Shown: positions 17,725-26,674 of the stretch, one piece after another
How positions within the stretch are numbered: position 1 is the first letter of the stretch
Layout of the letters: each line of letters starts with the position of its first letter
Notes under the pieces: generated by a model
What the model was told of the DNA's origin: nothing
Databases searched by the model: none
The model's input: the letters and a program-made list of their open reading frames with translations, nothing else
Made by a program: the position numbers and the translations under genes
Assembly (NCBI GenBank): GCA_027488395.1
Contig: JAIYBT010000007.1
Location: 1 to 42,478, forward strand
Origin: Methylophilaceae bacterium
Lineage (GTDB): Bacteria > Pseudomonadota > Gammaproteobacteria > Burkholderiales > Methylophilaceae
Length of the DNA stretch: 42,478 bases
Reading direction: 5' to 3'

Positions 17725-17830
17725 GGGGATCTCATTCGATATAGGTGTTTGCCCGCTAGTTAGGTGGCAACGCACGAAAAAACTAAAAATTGCTTATAAC
17801 TTTAGCACGCGGTACTGATAAAATCATTGC

Positions 17831-18439
17831 ATGTTTACAGGAATCATACAAACCGTCGGCCGGATAGCCGAAGTGGTGCCACAGGGCGAAGATTGCGTAC
17901 TGCGTATTGAAGCCCCAGCACTGGATTTTAGCGATGTTCAACTAGGCGATAGTATTGCCGTCAACGGTGTCTGCCTTACCGTGACCGCCTTTGATCAACA
18001 CAGCTTTCAGGTCATGGTGTCACAAGTCAGCTTATCGGTGACCAGTGGCTTGGGGCAAGTGGGCACGGTTAACCTTGAAAAGGCCATGCGCTTAGCCGAT
18101 CGATTGGGCGGCCATTTGGTGACTGGCCATGTTGATGGCATCGGCACCATCACCACCTTACAAGAAGTGGGCGAGTGTTGGTTATTGCAACTCAAGGTAC
18201 CCCACGATTTAAGCAAATTTATCGCACAAAAAGGCTCGTTATGTGTCAATGGCGTCAGCTTGACGGTGAACGCAATTGCACAAGATGTGGTGAGCATCAA
18301 CTTGATACCACACACCATGCAACACACCACCATGCAATCACTGGTTGCAGGTGACCAAGTGAATTTAGAAATTGATTTAATTGCCCGCTATGTGGCGCGG
18401 ATGCAAGATTGGGAGCAAGGCATTGACAGCAACTATTAG
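17831..18439 (+). CDS. ribE: Riboflavin synthase alpha chain
   Basis: The 202-residue enzyme dismutates two 6,7-dimethyl-8-ribityllumazine molecules to riboflavin. It starts with the hallmark MFTGIIQTVGRI and is built from two homologous lumazine-binding halves (about 1-95 and 97-190), each with the pattern DSIAVNGVCLTV / GSLCVNGVSLTV. GHLVTGHVDG joins them. It begins a chain of coding frames running to 23451. Its last 17 bp overlap the start of the RibBX gene. No FMN riboswitch was recognised in the short upstream gap. Confidence 0.97.
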   Translation: MFTGIIQTVGRIAEVVPQGEDCVLRIEAPALDFSDVQLGDSIAVNGVCLTVTAFDQHSFQVMVSQVSLSVTSGLGQVGTVNLEKAMRLADRLGGHLVTGHVDGIGTITTLQEVGECWLLQLKVPHDLSKFIAQKGSLCVNGVSLTVNAIAQDVVSINLIPHTMQHTTMQSLVAGDQVNLEIDLIARYVARMQDWEQGIDSNY

Positions 18440-19529
18440 CCCAATCGAAGCCATCATTGCGGATATACGCGCTGGCAAGATGGTCATTCTGGTGGATGAT
18501 GAAAACCGCGAAAATGAAGGCGACTTTGTCATCGCGGCCGAATTTGCTACTGCAGAACACATCAACTTTATGGCCAAATATGGCCGCGGGCTGATTTGCT
18601 TAACCCTCACCGAACAGCGCTGCCGCCAACTCAACTTACCCCCCATGGTGCAAAAAAATGGCACCCGCCTAGGCACTAACTTTACTGTTTCGATTGAAGC
18701 GGCCGAGGGCGTCACTACGGGCATTTCTGCTGCAGACCGCGCCACCACCATTCGTGCTGCCATTGCCAAACATGCCAATGCCAACAGCTTGGTCAGTCCA
18801 GGACATATCTTTCCCCTGGCAGCAATGAATGGCGGCGTATTAGTCCGTGCAGGTCATACCGAAGCGGGCTGCGATTTGGCGCAACTCGCGGGCTGCGAAC
18901 CCGCCAGCGTCATTTGCGAAATTTTAAAAGATGACGGTGAAATGGCACGCCTACCAGACTTGATGCAAGTGGCGAGCGAGCATGGCATAAAAATAGGCAC
19001 CATTGCCGATTTAATCCATTACCGAGCCGCACACGAAACATTGATCGAGCGCAGTGCCGAACGCGCCATTGAAACGGTGTTTGGCCCAATGCAATTGATT
19101 GCATACCGTGATCACATTGCACAAGAAACCCACCTTGTGCTGGTCAAAGGCCAACCGCAGCCAGATGAGGAAGTGCTAGTACGTGTGCATGAACCACTGT
19201 CGATGATTGATCTGCTGGATTGTAGCCATCGCTCACACAGTTGTAACTTAATGCATGCCATGCGCGCTATCAGCCAAGTGTCCTGTGGCGTCATTGTCCT
19301 GATTAACCATGATGAAGACGGACTCGGCCTGACTGACCGCATTTTGCGGGCTGACCAAAAACTAGTGTTAAACCAAGAGTTACGCAACTACGGCATCGGT
19401 TCACAAATTTTGCTTAATTTGGGGGTTAAAAAAATGCGTTTATTAGCCACACCGCGCAAAATGCCAAGCATGGATGGCTTTGGGTTAGAAATTACAGGCT
19501 ATGTCAGTGCCAGTGAGTTTGTATCATGA
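18423..19529 (+). CDS. ribBX: RibBX: DHBP synthase fused to a degenerate GTP cyclohydrolase II domain
   Basis: The start is TTG 18423, seven bases after a GGGAG ribosome site inside the end of ribE; the protein then begins TATISPIEAIIADIRAGK, as in the family, with 368 residues. The N-terminal RibB domain (about 1-200) forms 3,4-dihydroxy-2-butanone 4-phosphate from ribulose 5-phosphate and keeps DDENRENEGDF (25-35) and GHIFPLAA. The C-terminal RibA-like domain (about 205-368) lacks the zinc cysteines: where active RibA has C-x10-CxC, this has PLSMIDLLDCSHRSHSC with different spacing, and the following Gly/Arg motif reads HDEDGLGL. This fits the proteobacterial variant described as RibBX, in which GTP cyclohydrolase II activity is lost and a separate RibA is needed. 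Confidence 0.9.
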   Translation: MTATISPIEAIIADIRAGKMVILVDDENRENEGDFVIAAEFATAEHINFMAKYGRGLICLTLTEQRCRQLNLPPMVQKNGTRLGTNFTVSIEAAEGVTTGISAADRATTIRAAIAKHANANSLVSPGHIFPLAAMNGGVLVRAGHTEAGCDLAQLAGCEPASVICEILKDDGEMARLPDLMQVASEHGIKIGTIADLIHYRAAHETLIERSAERAIETVFGPMQLIAYRDHIAQETHLVLVKGQPQPDEEVLVRVHEPLSMIDLLDCSHRSHSCNLMHAMRAISQVSCGVIVLINHDEDGLGLTDRILRADQKLVLNQELRNYGIGSQILLNLGVKKMRLLATPRKMPSMDGFGLEITGYVSASEFVS

Positions 19530-20125
19530 GCGCATCTGAGCCAGCGGTTCGTCACCCCATGAACTTAACCGGTCAAATTTTAATTGCTATGCCTGCCATG
19601 CAAGACCCTTATTTCAGCAAAACGGTGGTGTTGATTTGCACCCATGATGAAGATGGCGCAATGGGTTTAATTTTAAATCAACCGCTTGAGCTTACCCTGG
19701 GTGAGTTGTTTGATCAGTTGACCATGCCCTGTGAATTGCCGCATCAACAACAGCGCGAAGTGTTTTTTGGCGGACCAGTCCAAGTCGAACGCGGTTTCGT
19801 GTTGCATACGCCAGCGGCTGAATTTAACACCAGCATGCCATTGTCTGAAGGGTTGGCACTCACTTCTTCTAAAGATATTCTAGAAGCGGCTGCGCGTGAT
19901 CAAGCGCCTGAACATATGTTGATTGCATTGGGCTACACCGGTTGGGCCGCAGGCCAACTCGAAAACGAAATGCAAGAAAATGTATGGCTGAATTTGCCGT
20001 TATACGCGCCAGAACAACTACATACACTGATTTTTAAACTAGACAGCGACGAAAAGCTGGCCTGGGCCATGCAACAGCTTGGGGTCAATTTTGCAACCTT
20101 GTCTGAAGTGGCTGGACATGCCTGA
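19526..20125 (+). CDS. algH: YqgE/AlgH family protein (DUF179)
   Basis: The 199-residue cytoplasmic protein has the family landmarks NLTGQILIAMPAMQDPYFSKTVVLICTHDEDGAMGLILN near the N-terminus, FFGGPVQ, and GYTGWAAGQLENE. The family's role is unsettled; the link to alginate regulation came from Pseudomonas. It is coupled by ATGA to the ribBX stop and overlaps the ruvX start by 8 bp. The algH-ruvX pairing is widely conserved in proteobacteria. Confidence 0.93.
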   Translation: MSASEPAVRHPMNLTGQILIAMPAMQDPYFSKTVVLICTHDEDGAMGLILNQPLELTLGELFDQLTMPCELPHQQQREVFFGGPVQVERGFVLHTPAAEFNTSMPLSEGLALTSSKDILEAAARDQAPEHMLIALGYTGWAAGQLENEMQENVWLNLPLYAPEQLHTLIFKLDSDEKLAWAMQQLGVNFATLSEVAGHA

Positions 20126-20660
20126 GCGTACCCCAACTGCAACAGAACTAGATGCTGCCCAAGCAGCCAAGCGACTTTCGCAAAGCCATTTACCCATCAC
20201 GCAACGCCATTATCCAGACATTGAAGGCTGTATGCTGGCGTTTGACTTTGGCGAAAAGCGGATTGGCGTTGCGGTTGGCAATACCCTGATGCAAATGGCG
20301 CATGGATTGACCACCATAGCAGCAGAAGATAACGCAAGAAAATTTAGCGAAATTGCAGCATTGATTGAGGCTTGGCAACCGGCCTTATTGGTGGTCGGCC
20401 ACCCCACGCATCTCAATGGTGAAGCGCATGCCATGACCAAATTGGCAGAAAAATTTGCACAACGTCTTGAAGGCCGCTTTGCCATACCCGTGGTGATGGT
20501 CGATGAACGGCTATCCTCCGCGGAGGCGTCGCAAACCTTAAAAGCAGCCGGCATTCACGGCCGTGCCCAAAAACCCATGCTCGATCAAGTGGCGGCGCAA
20601 ACCATATTACAATCCTATTTAGATGCAAGACCTCGCAACCCTACCGCTCAAGAGTCCTAA
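20118..20660 (+). CDS. ruvX: Holliday-junction resolvase-like RNase YqgF/RuvX
   Basis: The 180-residue protein has the RNase H-fold pattern of YqgF: MLAFDFGEKRIGVAVGN with the catalytic Asp, LLVVGHPTHLNGEA, VMVDERLSSAEA, and the C-terminal Asp region (KPMLDQVAAQTILQSYLD). The family processes the 5' end of pre-16S rRNA and may act on branched DNA. About 35 residues precede the usual start (MPERTPTATELDAAQAAK), making it longer than the roughly 140-residue relatives. The frame is open and overlaps the algH end by 8 bp, so the extension is probably real or the start is internal. Confidence 0.92.
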   Translation: MPERTPTATELDAAQAAKRLSQSHLPITQRHYPDIEGCMLAFDFGEKRIGVAVGNTLMQMAHGLTTIAAEDNARKFSEIAALIEAWQPALLVVGHPTHLNGEAHAMTKLAEKFAQRLEGRFAIPVVMVDERLSSAEASQTLKAAGIHGRAQKPMLDQVAAQTILQSYLDARPRNPTAQES

Positions 20661-20661
20661 C

Positions 20662-21228
20662 ATGCACCTTTCTTTGCCAGAGCCCACACCATACGCTGAT
20701 CCCGAACATTTACCGGATCCAGAACATTTATTAGATTTGTTGCTTGCGCAAATCCGTCCGCGCATCCATGCGCAGACTGCGTTAGTGGGCATCTACACGG
20801 GTGGGGTATGGCTGATGGAAAAAATACTCGATCGGCTACAAGCCGATTTAGGCCAAACGATACTCAACGGCAAGCTGGATGCGGCCATGTACCGTGATGA
20901 CTACGCCCAACGTGGCCTCAAAACAAAATCACTGCCCGCCTCACTGCCTTTTGATGTCAACGGCAAACATATTATTTTGATTGACGATATTTTTTACACG
21001 GGTCGCACCACGCGCGCAGTAATGAACGAGCTATTTGATCACGGGCGTCCAGCCAGCATCCAACTGGCGGTATTAATTAACCGTGGTGGCGCGCAATTAC
21101 CGATCCGGCCTGACATGGTCGGCGCAGCGTTGCCGATTGCCGCTGACCAAGCGTTTGAACTTGCCATGAATACACAAGGAATATTCCAGTTAAGCCTCAC
21201 CGCCAGTGGAGCCACGCGCCATGTATAA
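20662..21228 (+). CDS. pyrR: PyrR, bifunctional pyrimidine regulator/uracil phosphoribosyltransferase
   Basis: The 188-residue protein carries the PRPP-binding motif [21 protein letters not shown] and the flanking [11 protein letters not shown] typical of PyrR. In Bacillus, PyrR attenuates pyr transcription; in Gram-negatives with this gene order only the uracil phosphoribosyltransferase activity can be assumed. I saw no PyrR anti-antiterminator in the upstream sequence, which is coding. ATG 20662 is chosen because AAGAG precedes it at a good distance; an ATG at 20623 inside ruvX has no ribosome site. It ends 8 bp inside pyrB. Confidence 0.92.
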   Translation: MHLSLPEPTPYADPEHLPDPEHLLDLLLAQIRPRIHAQTALVGIYTGGVWLMEKILDRLQADLGQTILNGKLDAAMYRDDYAQRGLKTKSLPASLPFDVNGKHIILIDDIFYTGRTTRAVMNELFDHGRPASIQLAVLINRGGAQLPIRPDMVGAALPIAADQAFELAMNTQGIFQLSLTASGATRHV

Positions 21229-22177
21229 CCCGCAACTCAACGCGCAAGGTCAATTACAACATTTGCTCAGCATTGAAGGCCTACCGAAACGCATTTTGAA
21301 CGAAATCCTCGATACCGCGGAAAGCTTTGTTGGGGTTGCTGAACGTGACGTTAAAAAAGTGCCGTTGTTACGGGGTAAAACGGTATGTAACATTTTCTTT
21401 GAAAACAGCACCCGCACTCGCACCACCTTTGAAATTGCCGCTAAACGCTTGTCCGCCGATGTGCTTAATTTAAATGTAAATACTTCGTCTCAATCCAAAG
21501 GCGAAACCATTTTAGACACGGTGAACAACCTGATTGCCATGCATGCAGATATGTTTGTGGTGCGTCATCAACAAAGTGGCGCCGCACATTTTATCGCACA
21601 GCATGTGCCAGCCCATATCAGCGTGATTAACGCAGGCGATGGTCGCCATGCGCATCCGACACAAGGCTTGTTGGATGTATTTACCATCCGTAAATACAAG
21701 CCTGAGATGCACAATTTACGGGTCGCGATTGTAGGCGACGTACTGCATTCACGGGTCGCCCGTAGCGAAATTCATGCGCTCAGCACCCTTGGCGTGCCTG
21801 AGATTCGGGTGATTGCACCGCGTACCTTATTGCCCGCCCAAGTGGAAAAACTCGGGGTGCAGGTGTTTCATAACATTGCCGAAGGCTTAAAAGATGTGGA
21901 TGTGATCATGATGTTACGCCTGCAAAACGAACGCATGTCTGGCGCATTATTACCAAGCAGTGAAGAATATTTTCAAACCTTTGGCCTCACACCAGAGCGC
22001 TTAGCCTTGGCCAAATCCGACGCCATCGTCATGCATCCAGGCCCGATGAATCGTGGTGTAGAAATTGATTCAGCGGTGGCCGATGGTGCGCAATCGGTCA
22101 TTTTGCCGCAAGTGACGTATGGCATTGCAGTCAGAATGGCGGTCATGGCCATGTTAGGCGGAGGGAGCCCCGCATGA
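21221..22177 (+). CDS. pyrB: Aspartate carbamoyltransferase catalytic subunit
   Basis: The 318-residue enzyme joins carbamoyl phosphate and aspartate in pyrimidine synthesis. The carbamoyl phosphate site [12 protein letters not shown] (STRTR at 63-67), the SSQSKGE loop, [14 protein letters not shown], and [10 protein letters not shown] (C-terminal aspartate site) are intact. ATG 21221 follows a GGAG ribosome site with nine-base spacing; GTG 21206 would place that site inside the gene. No pyrI regulatory subunit follows. Instead pyrB is ATGA-coupled to a dihydroorotase homologue, the layout of the class A holoenzyme in Pseudomonas, where the two proteins form a dodecamer. Confidence 0.97.
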   Translation: MYNPQLNAQGQLQHLLSIEGLPKRILNEILDTAESFVGVAERDVKKVPLLRGKTVCNIFFENSTRTRTTFEIAAKRLSADVLNLNVNTSSQSKGETILDTVNNLIAMHADMFVVRHQQSGAAHFIAQHVPAHISVINAGDGRHAHPTQGLLDVFTIRKYKPEMHNLRVAIVGDVLHSRVARSEIHALSTLGVPEIRVIAPRTLLPAQVEKLGVQVFHNIAEGLKDVDVIMMLRLQNERMSGALLPSSEEYFQTFGLTPERLALAKSDAIVMHPGPMNRGVEIDSAVADGAQSVILPQVTYGIAVRMAVMAMLGGGSPA

Positions 22178-23451
22178 ATATCCATATTCAACAAGGACGG
22201 GTGATTGACCCATCACAAGCGTTGGATCAAGTCACCGACGTCTATATCCATGACGGCCGTATCGCAGCCATAGGTGCTGCCCCTAGCGGCTTTGTGGCAG
22301 ATCACACCATTGATGCCCAAGCACATTGGGTGCTCCCAGGCATGGTGGATTTGTGCGCACGCTTACGTGAACCTGGCAGTGAATACAAAGCCACCTTGCA
22401 CAGTGAACTGCATGCCGCAGTGGCAGGCGGGGTGACGTCGCTGGCTTGCCCCCCCGATACCGATCCTGTACTGGATGAACCAGGCTTGGTTGAAATGCTC
22501 AAGCACCGTGCCAAATCGCAAGCCTTGGCGCATGTTTACCCTTTAGGGGCAGTCACCAGACAACTGCAAGGACAATTGCTGACCGAAATGTTTGCACTGA
22601 CCCAAGCGGGCTGTGTGGGCTTTACGCAAGCAGACCATGCCATCGTGGATACCCAGATTTTATGGCGTGCTTTTGAATATGCAGCCAGTTTTGGCTACAC
22701 CTTGTTTATGCGCGCAGAAGACCCATTTTTAGCTAAAAACGGGGTAGCGCATGATGGTGAAGTGGCTTCTAGATTAGGGTTAAAAGGCATTCCTGCGGCG
22801 GCAGAAAGCATCGCTTTGCAAACCATGTTGCGTATTGCCCAAGCCACCGGCGCTAAATTGCATATTGCCCGCGTTTCCAGCGCCGAAGCGGTCACGTTAA
22901 TCCGTGAAGCTAAACAAAGCGGGATGTTACTCACCGCAGACACCAGCATCCAACACTTACATCTCACTGAAATGGACATTGGTTATTTTAATAGTCAGGT
23001 GCATTTAAAACCACCGGTGCGCACCCAACGCGATCAAGCAGCGTTAAGTGCAGGCTTGCTTGATGGCACCATAGACGCCATTTGCTCAGACCACACCCCG
23101 GTGGATGACGATGCAAAACTTTTGCCTTTTCCTGAGTCGCACGCTGGCGCTTCGGCGGTTGAACTTTTGTTACCGCTCACCTTGAAATGGGCGACGCAAG
23201 TCAATGCCAGCCCAACATTTGCGTTGTCAAAAATCAGTGCTAACCCTGCCAACATTTTGCAAATTGCGGCAGGCACACTGACCGTTGGGGCAATCGCGGA
23301 TGTCGTGGTGCTTGACCCGCAGCATGAATGGCGGATCATGCGTGATCGCTTGATCAGCCAAGGCAAAAATACACCCTTTTTAAACCATCACCTATTCGGC
23401 AAAGTCACCCATACCCTCAGCCAGGGACGCGTGGTGTTTCAAGCAGCGTAA
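22174..23451 (+). CDS. pyrX: Catalytically inactive dihydroorotase homologue (PyrC'/PyrX type)
   Basis: The 425-residue amidohydrolase-fold protein aligns over its full length with dihydroorotases ([14 protein letters not shown] at 55-68, [23 protein letters not shown] at the C-terminus). Active enzymes have H-x-H in this motif to bind zinc; here those positions are Cys 61 and Arg 63. The carboxylated-lysine region is also not recognisable, although SDHTPVDDD is retained. This matches PyrC' of Pseudomonas, which has no activity but is required to assemble PyrB. A functional PyrC should be encoded elsewhere in the genome. The start overlaps the pyrB stop as ATGA, consistent with fixed stoichiometry. 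Confidence 0.93.
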   Translation: MNIHIQQGRVIDPSQALDQVTDVYIHDGRIAAIGAAPSGFVADHTIDAQAHWVLPGMVDLCARLREPGSEYKATLHSELHAAVAGGVTSLACPPDTDPVLDEPGLVEMLKHRAKSQALAHVYPLGAVTRQLQGQLLTEMFALTQAGCVGFTQADHAIVDTQILWRAFEYAASFGYTLFMRAEDPFLAKNGVAHDGEVASRLGLKGIPAAAESIALQTMLRIAQATGAKLHIARVSSAEAVTLIREAKQSGMLLTADTSIQHLHLTEMDIGYFNSQVHLKPPVRTQRDQAALSAGLLDGTIDAICSDHTPVDDDAKLLPFPESHAGASAVELLLPLTLKWATQVNASPTFALSKISANPANILQIAAGTLTVGAIADVVVLDPQHEWRIMRDRLISQGKNTPFLNHHLFGKVTHTLSQGRVVFQAA

Positions 23452-23615
23452 AGTAGCTTCATCATCCTGTATTAATTGCATGTTTTAGTTGCTGTTGCGG
23501 GCGTTGCTCTGCGCTTAAAACCTTAGTCGCATGCCAACGCGCTCAGCAAGCAAAGGGGTATATTTCACCCCCCTATCTGCGGCGGGTGTACATGGAATGG
23601 AACGTTGTCATGGTG

Positions 23616-24782
23616 TTACAAAATATCCAAGGTGGAGATCCGCCCTTGGGTTTGCGTCGGCGCAGCAATTTTGCTATTGAGTTTGATATTCAAGCGTAAA
23701 TCGTTGACTGAATCGGCATTACGCAAGGCATCGTCATAAGAAATTCGTCCACTTTCAAATAAATCAAATAACGATTGATCAAACGTTTGCATGCCTAATT
23801 CTTTTGATTTAGTCATGACTTCTTTAATGGCATGCACTTCACCTTTGTAAATTAAATCGGCAATCAGCGGCGAATGCAGTAACACCTCAATGGCTGCCAC
23901 ACGCCCTGAACCGTCAATTTTTGGGATCAGGCGTTGAGACGCGATGCAGCGTAAATTGAGGGATAAATCCATCAACAATTGCTGACGACGCTCTTCGGGG
24001 AAAAAGTTAATAATACGGTCTAGCGCTTGGTTGGTGCTGTTAGCGTGCAAGGTCGCCAAACATAAATGCCCAGTCTCAGAGAAGGCAATCGCGTAATCCA
24101 TGGTCTCGCGATCGCGAATCTCACCGATCATGATGACATCAGGCGCTTGGCGTAGGGTATTTTTAAGCGCTGCATGCCAGTTTTCGGTATCCACCCCAAT
24201 CTCACGTTGGGTGACGATACAGTTGCGATGACCATGAATAAATTCAACAGGGTCTTCAATGGTAATGATATGACCATAACTCGCTTCGTTACGGTGTCCA
24301 ATCATGGCTGCCATGGAGGTGGATTTACCAGAACCCGTGCCGCCGACAAAAATCACCAACCCCCGCTTGGACATCACCACATCCTTCAATACAGGCGGCA
24401 AACTCAGTTCGTCAAAGTTTGGGATTTTGGTATTAATCGTACGCAGTACCAAGCCCACCGCACTGCGCTGTACAAATGCATTGACCCTAAACCGGCCTAC
24501 TTGGGGCAGGCTAATCGCAAAATTACATTCAAAGGTATTTTTAAATTCTTCTGCTTGCTTATCGTTCATGATGGCGCGGGTGATTTCGCGCGTTTGCTGC
24601 GTGTTTAACACCTGCTCACTGACGGGCGTGAGCTTGCCGTCAATCTTCATCGCGGGGGGAAAGCCTGCCGTAATAAATAAATCTGAGGCTTTACGGCTGA
24701 CCATGAGTTTGAGTAGCTCATGCACAAACTTTTCCGTCTGCGTTTGGTCATTGGAAGCTTGAATTTCTATATCATTTGTCAT
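23616..24782 (-). CDS. pilU: Type IV pilus retraction ATPase PilU
   Basis: The 388-residue PilT paralogue contributes to pilus depolymerisation. It has a PAS-like N-terminal domain (about 15-115, MVSRKASDLFITAGFPPAMKIDG) and a RecA-like core with Walker A GGTGSGKS (147-154), the Asp box HIITIEDPVEF, Walker B DVIMIGEIRD and the His box GHLCLATLHAN. No tetracysteine is present, as expected for retraction ATPases. A C-terminal tail of about 30 residues beyond the PilT end is characteristic of PilU. It starts 6 bp after pilT, as one unit. No pilin gene is adjacent. Confidence 0.96.
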   Translation of the reverse strand: MTNDIEIQASNDQTQTEKFVHELLKLMVSRKASDLFITAGFPPAMKIDGKLTPVSEQVLNTQQTREITRAIMNDKQAEEFKNTFECNFAISLPQVGRFRVNAFVQRSAVGLVLRTINTKIPNFDELSLPPVLKDVVMSKRGLVIFVGGTGSGKSTSMAAMIGHRNEASYGHIITIEDPVEFIHGHRNCIVTQREIGVDTENWHAALKNTLRQAPDVIMIGEIRDRETMDYAIAFSETGHLCLATLHANSTNQALDRIINFFPEERRQQLLMDLSLNLRCIASQRLIPKIDGSGRVAAIEVLLHSPLIADLIYKGEVHAIKEVMTKSKELGMQTFDQSLFDLFESGRISYDDALRNADSVNDLRLNIKLNSKIAAPTQTQGRISTLDIL

Positions 24783-24788
24783 ACCGAA

Positions 24789-25832
24789 TTAACCCATAAT
24801 CGAATCACGGTTAGCCGCTTTGGTGCGGGCTTCAGCCGCGCTAATCACGTTGCGTTTTACCAGTTCCTGTAAGTTTTGGTCCAGCGTTTGCATGCCCATG
24901 CTTTGTCCTGTTTGAATCGCTGAATACATTTGTGCAATTTTGTTTTCGCGGATTAAGTTACGAATGGCAGGAGTACCAATCATGATCTCATGCGCGGCGA
25001 CACGGCCCTGCTCATCTTTGGTTTTACACAGGGTTTGTGAGATCACTGCGCGCAATGATTCGGATAACATCGAGCGCACCATTTCTTTTTCAGCCGCCGG
25101 AAATACATCCACCACCCGATCAATGGTTTTGGCGGCAGAGCTGGTATGTAAGGTGCCAAACACCAAATGGCCTGTTTCAGCGGCGGTCAATGCGAGGCGG
25201 ATGGTTTCCAGATCACGCAATTCCCCCACCAAAATCACATCCGGATCTTCACGCAAGGCTGAGCGCAACGCATTTTCAAACGTCATGGTATGCGGCCCAA
25301 CTTCACGCTGATTAATTAACGATTTTTTAGAGGTATGGACAAATTCAATCGGGTCTTCCACCGTCAGAATATGCGCCATTTGATTTTCATTAATATAATC
25401 CACCATGGCCGCCAGCGTCGTGGATTTGCCGGAACCCGTTGGGCCTGTCACCAACACAATCCCCCGTGGCGTGTCGGCAATCTCTTTAAACACGCGGGGG
25501 GTATTGAGTTGCTCCAGCGTTAAAATTTGGGTCGGAATCGTCCGAAAAACTGCACCTGCGCCGCGTTGCTGGTTAAATGCATTGACCCGAAAACGCGCCA
25601 ATTCTGGGATTTCAAACGAGAAGTCACACTCTAGGGTTTCTTCATACACCTTACGCTGATTATCATTCATGATGTCATACAACATCCGATGGACTTCTGC
25701 GTGCTCCATGGCTGGTAAATTAATTTTCCGCACATCACCATGCACGCGAATCATCGGTGGCAAGCCAGAGGATAGGTGTAAATCAGAGGCTTTATTTTTA
25801 ACCGAAAATGCCAGTAAATCAGAAATATCCAC
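24789..25832 (-). CDS. pilT: Type IV pilus retraction ATPase PilT
   Basis: The 347-residue hexameric motor drives twitching motility and DNA uptake by depolymerising pili. Walker A is GPTGSGKS (130-137), with the Asp box ILTVEDPIEFVH, Walker B DVILVGELRD and the His box GHLVFGTLHTSSA. The C-terminal AIRNLIRE motif needed for retraction is present in PAIRNLIREN. The start is GTG 25830-25832, supported by a strong TAGGAG ribosome site six bases before it. It is divergent from yggS across about 124 bp, a conserved arrangement in proteobacteria. Confidence 0.97.
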   Translation of the reverse strand: MDISDLLAFSVKNKASDLHLSSGLPPMIRVHGDVRKINLPAMEHAEVHRMLYDIMNDNQRKVYEETLECDFSFEIPELARFRVNAFNQQRGAGAVFRTIPTQILTLEQLNTPRVFKEIADTPRGIVLVTGPTGSGKSTTLAAMVDYINENQMAHILTVEDPIEFVHTSKKSLINQREVGPHTMTFENALRSALREDPDVILVGELRDLETIRLALTAAETGHLVFGTLHTSSAAKTIDRVVDVFPAAEKEMVRSMLSESLRAVISQTLCKTKDEQGRVAAHEIMIGTPAIRNLIRENKIAQMYSAIQTGQSMGMQTLDQNLQELVKRNVISAAEARTKAANRDSIMG

Positions 25833-25956
25833 AAACGACTCCTACGATTATTTTATAATGTTAAACAGTTGGCGTTAGGCTAGCTACATTGCTCATTTCT
25901 ATGCCTTTGATGCACGCGACACACGTATTTCCATAATGTTTATTCAGGTCGACCCC

Positions 25957-26664
25957 ATGACGAGCATCGCATTACAGCTTCAACAGCTACAACAACAGAT
26001 TGCAGCAGCCAAACACCGCTATCAAGCCACCCAAGTGGTGACGCTATGCGCGGTGAGTAAAGCACAAACTGCCGACACCGTGCGACGTGCTTATGCAGCA
26101 GGTCAAACGGTATTTGGCGAAAATTACGTGCAAGAAGCGCTGGATAAACAAGCCCAATTACAAGATTGTGCAATAGCATGGCATTTTATTGGCCCAATTC
26201 AAAGCAACAAAACACAGCCAATTGCCCGTCATTTCGATTGGGTACACTCGGTAGACCGTCTCAAAATTGCACAAAGGTTGTCGGATGCCCGCCTAGACAG
26301 CCAGCCTCCGCTCAACGTCTGTCTGCAAATTAATATCAGCCATGAGCAAAGCAAGAGCGGTGCCAGCCCAGAGGACATAGTAGACTTGGCCTTACAAATC
26401 AAACAATTGCCGCGCTTAACCCTACGTGGCTTGATGGCCATCCCCGCCCCACTCACGGCATTGGATGCACAACGTGACCAATTTCGACAGGTCAAGCAAG
26501 TGTTTGAACGTTTAATCGCCCAAGGGATTGCGTTGGATACGCTATCGATGGGCATGAGCGCTGATTTTGAAGCAGCCATCGCCGAGGGCGCCACCTTGGT
26601 GCGGATTGGCAGCGGCTTATTTGGCGCAAGACCGCCACGCACCCCCACACTGACCCCAAATTAG
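25957..26664 (+). CDS. yggS: PLP homeostasis protein YggS (YBL036C family)
   Basis: The 235-residue pyridoxal phosphate-binding TIM-barrel protein has the family residues LCAVSKAQ (PLP lysine), FGENYVQEALDK, WHFIGPIQSNKT, INISHEQSKSG, LRGLMAIP and LSMGMSADFEAAIAEGATLVRIGSGLFG. It acts in vitamin B6 and amino-acid homeostasis, not as a known enzyme. ATG 25957 is preferred to 25936 because AGGT lies before it. It is the first gene of yggS-proC-yggT. Confidence 0.95.
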   Translation: MTSIALQLQQLQQQIAAAKHRYQATQVVTLCAVSKAQTADTVRRAYAAGQTVFGENYVQEALDKQAQLQDCAIAWHFIGPIQSNKTQPIARHFDWVHSVDRLKIAQRLSDARLDSQPPLNVCLQINISHEQSKSGASPEDIVDLALQIKQLPRLTLRGLMAIPAPLTALDAQRDQFRQVKQVFERLIAQGIALDTLSMGMSADFEAAIAEGATLVRIGSGLFGARPPRTPTLTPN

Positions 26665-26674
26665 GAACACCCTT

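Noticed and set aside
17776..17830. FMN riboswitch upstream of ribE
   Set aside because: The gap is too short for the element and the conserved six-helix core sequences were not found.
18377..18784. Minus-strand frame across the ribE/ribBX junction
   Set aside because: It is an antisense shadow of two strongly conserved riboflavin genes.
23452..23615. Terminator between pyrX and pilU
   Set aside because: Only a weak GGGGT/ACCCC pairing is visible, without a T-run; not strong enough to call.
24174..24608. 144-codon plus-strand frame inside pilU
   Set aside because: It is antisense to the conserved ATPase core of PilU and has no ribosome site or recognisable domain.
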